From: Xenococcaceae cyanobacterium MO_167.B27
GTDB lineage: Bacteria; Cyanobacteriota; Cyanobacteriia; Cyanobacteriales; Xenococcaceae
Length of the DNA: 64,000 bases
Direction: 5' to 3'
NCBI GenBank assembly: GCA_030065935.1
Contig: JASJCP010000005.1
Coordinates: 1 to 64,000, forward strand
Of the stretch, positions 61,264-64,000 are shown one piece after another. The translations under genes and the position numbers were made by a program. Every line of letters begins with the position of its first letter. Within the stretch, counting starts at the first letter, position 1. Below the pieces are notes generated by a model. It ran no database searches. It was not told the origin of the DNA and worked only from the letters and a program-made list of their open reading frames with translations.

Positions 61264-61876
61264 ATATTGGCAACAAGCCAGACTCCTAATTTTAGGCTGT
61301 TGTAGCTTAGGTATTTTTCTGACTCTAGGAATTAAATTATTAGCTAAACCTTCTGTCTATAAGTTTCCTGAAAATTTAACTTTAGATAAATGGGAATCAA
61401 TCAGCACTGACAAGATTAAGTACTATGGTGAAAACTTGCAAGGAAAACGCTATCAACCAGAATCATCTGCTAATAGTCTTACTATAAAAGTATATTATAT
61501 TCCTAATAATAACAAAGGAAATAAAAGCTTAATTCAGCAATACCGAGAACTAGAATCTTATCCTGAAAATATAGCTATTATTAAACATAACAATCTTGGT
61601 TATTACGGCTTATTTACTGAAGATAATCATACCTCACTTACTAGCTGTATTCATCCTCAAGGAAAAACCGCTTTTACTTCGCAACAGTTTGCTAACCTTG
61701 CTAACCAAAATCTTAAAAGTAATCTGCTACCTTGGATATTAGGTGTATCAGATTTGAGGGACTGGAGTTGTTTTTGGGTAAATATATCTGTCTCTCTCGA
61801 AAACATCACTGAAGAGGAAGCTTATACTATTCTACAAAAACAGCTACTTACTCTAGTTTCAGACATTACTCAATAA
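61253..61876 (+). CDS. Cyanoexosortase-associated (EpsI-like) protein
   Basis: Overlaps the exosortase gene; YRELESYPENIAIIKHNN...SCIHPQGKTAFT. Confidence 0.75.
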   Translation: MNHKYWQQARLLILGCCSLGIFLTLGIKLLAKPSVYKFPENLTLDKWESISTDKIKYYGENLQGKRYQPESSANSLTIKVYYIPNNNKGNKSLIQQYRELESYPENIAIIKHNNLGYYGLFTEDNHTSLTSCIHPQGKTAFTSQQFANLANQNLKSNLLPWILGVSDLRDWSCFWVNISVSLENITEEEAYTILQKQLLTLVSDITQ

Positions 61877-62034
61877 AGCCCTATTGTTGGCGATCGCTAG
61901 AAAGTTAATTCTCTCCTAAGCACAGTGTACCAAATCCTCTAACTAATGAAGGATTAGCAGCTTGGAAAGAGCGATCGCACATAGTAAACTATGCTTTATC
62001 CTCACCTGAATCGAGCCAAATATTGAAGCGAAAA

Positions 62035-62382
62035 TTAACTTTCAGATTGAGAAATAATTTTTTTGATGTCTTCTGGTGCAATATCTGCTTGTTCAGATTT
62101 AGTGTAAATTGTTAGCAAAATAATACTTGTTGCTGTTTGGCAATAGTATATTAAACGATAGCCTCCGCTTTTTCCTTTAGTAACATCGCTATTTTTAACC
62201 TGTAGTTTGAAAACTGAGTAATCTATGCCAGATATTTTATCCCCTGGTAATTCTCCATTTTGCAATTGTTTAATTACTGGTTCAACATCTTAGCGAATGC
62301 TGCGATATTTTTTACCCAGAGTTTTAATATTTCGTTTGAATGTGGGTGAAGCCTCAACTTTTACAAAAGGGCGATCGGTCAT
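62035..62382 (-). pseudogene. RelE/ParE-like toxin with in-frame TAA
   Basis: MTDRPFVKVEASPTFKRNIKTLGKKYRSIR*DVEPVIKQLQNGELPGDKISG...YRLIYYCQ. Confidence 0.75.
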
Positions 62383-62385
62383 TTT

Positions 62386-62562
62386 TTAATCTTCCCAAAG
62401 TTGCTCGACAGGTATTGTATCGCCGTTTTTTGCTTCTTGCCATGCTTGACGAAAATCGTTTAATATTTCTTCTTTTGTTTGATGAGTTTCTTCTATTTCA
62501 GTTTCTTCGGGAATTAAAACAATTACTTCTACTGTAGAATAACAATAAAGTTGGTAACTTAA
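62386..62562 (-). CDS. Putative antitoxin partner of the preceding toxin
   Basis: MLSYQLYCYSTVEVIVLIPEETEIEETHQTKEEILNDFRQAWQEAKNGDTIPVEQLWED. Confidence 0.6.
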   Translation of the reverse strand, partial: LSYQLYCYSTVEVIVLIPEETEIEETHQTKEEILNDFRQAWQEAKNGDTIPVEQLWED

Positions 62563-63281
62563 CATACTTGAAACTATTATTCTGTCGTTAACTAAATTTG
62601 ACTTTTGTAAAATAAAGTTGGTAACTAGAAAAATTGTAACTAAAATTAAAGCTGAAATTAGTGACAATAAAGTTGGTAACTTTTTTAAAAGCAAAGCAAG
62701 ATCAGGCTTTTAGAGTATTATCTTTCATAATCATTATTCTTGAAGAGTGCATAACACTACTCAAGGATATCCTAACTAATAACTGTAACTTAATAATAAA
62801 GACAGATACAATTAATCTCTCTTTATTAAGAGCTTGATTAAAAGATTGAATATCTGATGTTGTACTTTCCTTAGTATCGACAGTTAAACAAATCGACCTT
62901 CGGTTGAAAATTTCAGGAGCGCAATGGAATGCGGACAATGTGCCACAAGTTTTAAAACATCGGTGTGCTTATCTCAATAATGCTTTTTGAGTATCAGGAG
63001 TATTTTTGTTCTTAAGAAATAGAAACTAATATTAATTGAGGTCAGAAAGGAAGTAAAAAAAAAGGGCGCAAAGGGAGCTTTTAAACAAAATTAATAAGTT
63101 TAATTTTCTATAATTATCTGCATCTACAATGTCCACAATATTTCTGAAAATGAACATTTATATATATCTTATAGCAATATCCATCAAGTAATTCAATCGC
63201 CTTTATGAAGTCATTTTCAGCCCTTGTTAACTACCCTGCTAATAGGTAATCTAAAAGTAGAGCAATAATCGGGAGACGGAA

Positions 63282-63824
63282 GTGGCAATTTCAAATTTAG
63301 ATACACACGATATTTTTGTGATTGTACATTTGGCAGGAATTTTATCTGCTTGGTTGGGGGCAACATTAGTTTGGCAATTTCTTGCAACTCGTAAACAAAA
63401 GCGTCAACAATTAATCAGAAATTTCAAATATTTAACTAAATCCACAAGCTCAGTGGTAACAGTAGCGGATTTAGTCTTTGAAACAGGCTATTCTCCCAAG
63501 GAATGTCAGAAATTCTTAAATAAACTAGCAATTGAATTAGATGCTGATATTGATTATACTGAATCAGGAAAGCTCTACTATAAGTTTCCTGTTACAAGTA
63601 ATCTAGGACTTAAGGAAGAAGAAAAATATAAAAAACTTGTTAGATGGACTGAGTTTTGTGCCAATCATAATAACGGAATAGTGACTGCGGTGGATTTATC
63701 CCTAAAAGCTGAAGTATCTCCTAAAGAGTGCAAAAAGTTTCTTGATGATTTTATCGCAGAAGTCAGAGGGGAAATTGAGTGTACAGAAAAAGGACAGTTT
63801 TTATTATCAACTCCCTACAGCTAA
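63282..63824 (+). CDS. Membrane-anchored protein with two tandem winged-helix-like repeats
   Basis: N-terminal TM; repeat units VTVADLVFETGYSPKECQKFLNKLAIEL and VTAVDLSLKAEVSPKECKKFLDDFIAEV; GTG start. Confidence 0.65.
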   Translation: MAISNLDTHDIFVIVHLAGILSAWLGATLVWQFLATRKQKRQQLIRNFKYLTKSTSSVVTVADLVFETGYSPKECQKFLNKLAIELDADIDYTESGKLYYKFPVTSNLGLKEEEKYKKLVRWTEFCANHNNGIVTAVDLSLKAEVSPKECKKFLDDFIAEVRGEIECTEKGQFLLSTPYS

Positions 63825-64000
63825 AAATATAGAACTTAATAAAATAAATCGTAGCAACAAACTATAAGGAAACAAAATTAAGGGCATGAAGGAGGCTGTT
63901 AAACAAAATTAATAATTTTGAATTTCTAGTCCTAGATCTGATAAGCCCCTTTTCACCAATGATTTTTTTCTCTCTCGTCAATTGAACAGTAATTTTAATA

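Noticed and set aside
1-64000. tRNA or rRNA genes
   Set aside because: No convincing cloverleaf or rRNA sequence was recognised by eye; a tRNAscan run would be needed to exclude them

Overview
Cyanobacterial chromosomal window: HIP1 GCGATCGC palindromes are frequent, and ftsZ, recA, scpB, ycf46-like, Feo and fermentation genes are present. From 0 to 15 kb it is mostly housekeeping: PgpH-type HD protein, GTPase, msrP, ftsZ, thiD, scpB, ycf46-like AAA ATPase, recA. From 15.5 to 43.5 kb there is a metal-handling island. It contains four feoA-like genes, feoB and feoC-like genes with decayed copies. It also contains a coaT/coaR cobalt efflux pair, HMA-type proteins, and two paralogous P1B-like ATPases that lack the usual CPC/SPC/TPC motif, with HMA_2-like N-termini. 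This island is heavily invaded by IS200/IS605-related OMEGA elements: three TnpB-type proteins, a frameshifted TnpA and two IscB proteins. One IscB has a clear HEARO/omega-RNA upstream; the other apparently does not. From 44.9 to 55.5 kb there is a fermentation block (adhE, pflA, pflB, ADP-forming acyl-CoA synthetase fused to GNAT) with a small toxin-antitoxin pair inside. From 56 to 64 kb there is a TPS/hemagglutinin-like exoprotein preceded by a Cys-tailed small protein, a cyanoexosortase locus, and degraded toxin-antitoxin genes. The strongest leads are: (1) palindromic elements inserted in frame in coding sequences; (2) a covarying structured RNA present in two copies; (3) the IscB/omega-RNA pair; (4) a feoC-HMA-HMA_2-P1B-ATPase-small-helix-protein module next to Feo that could be a membrane iron-handling system. 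All calls come from reading the sequence; no searches were run.
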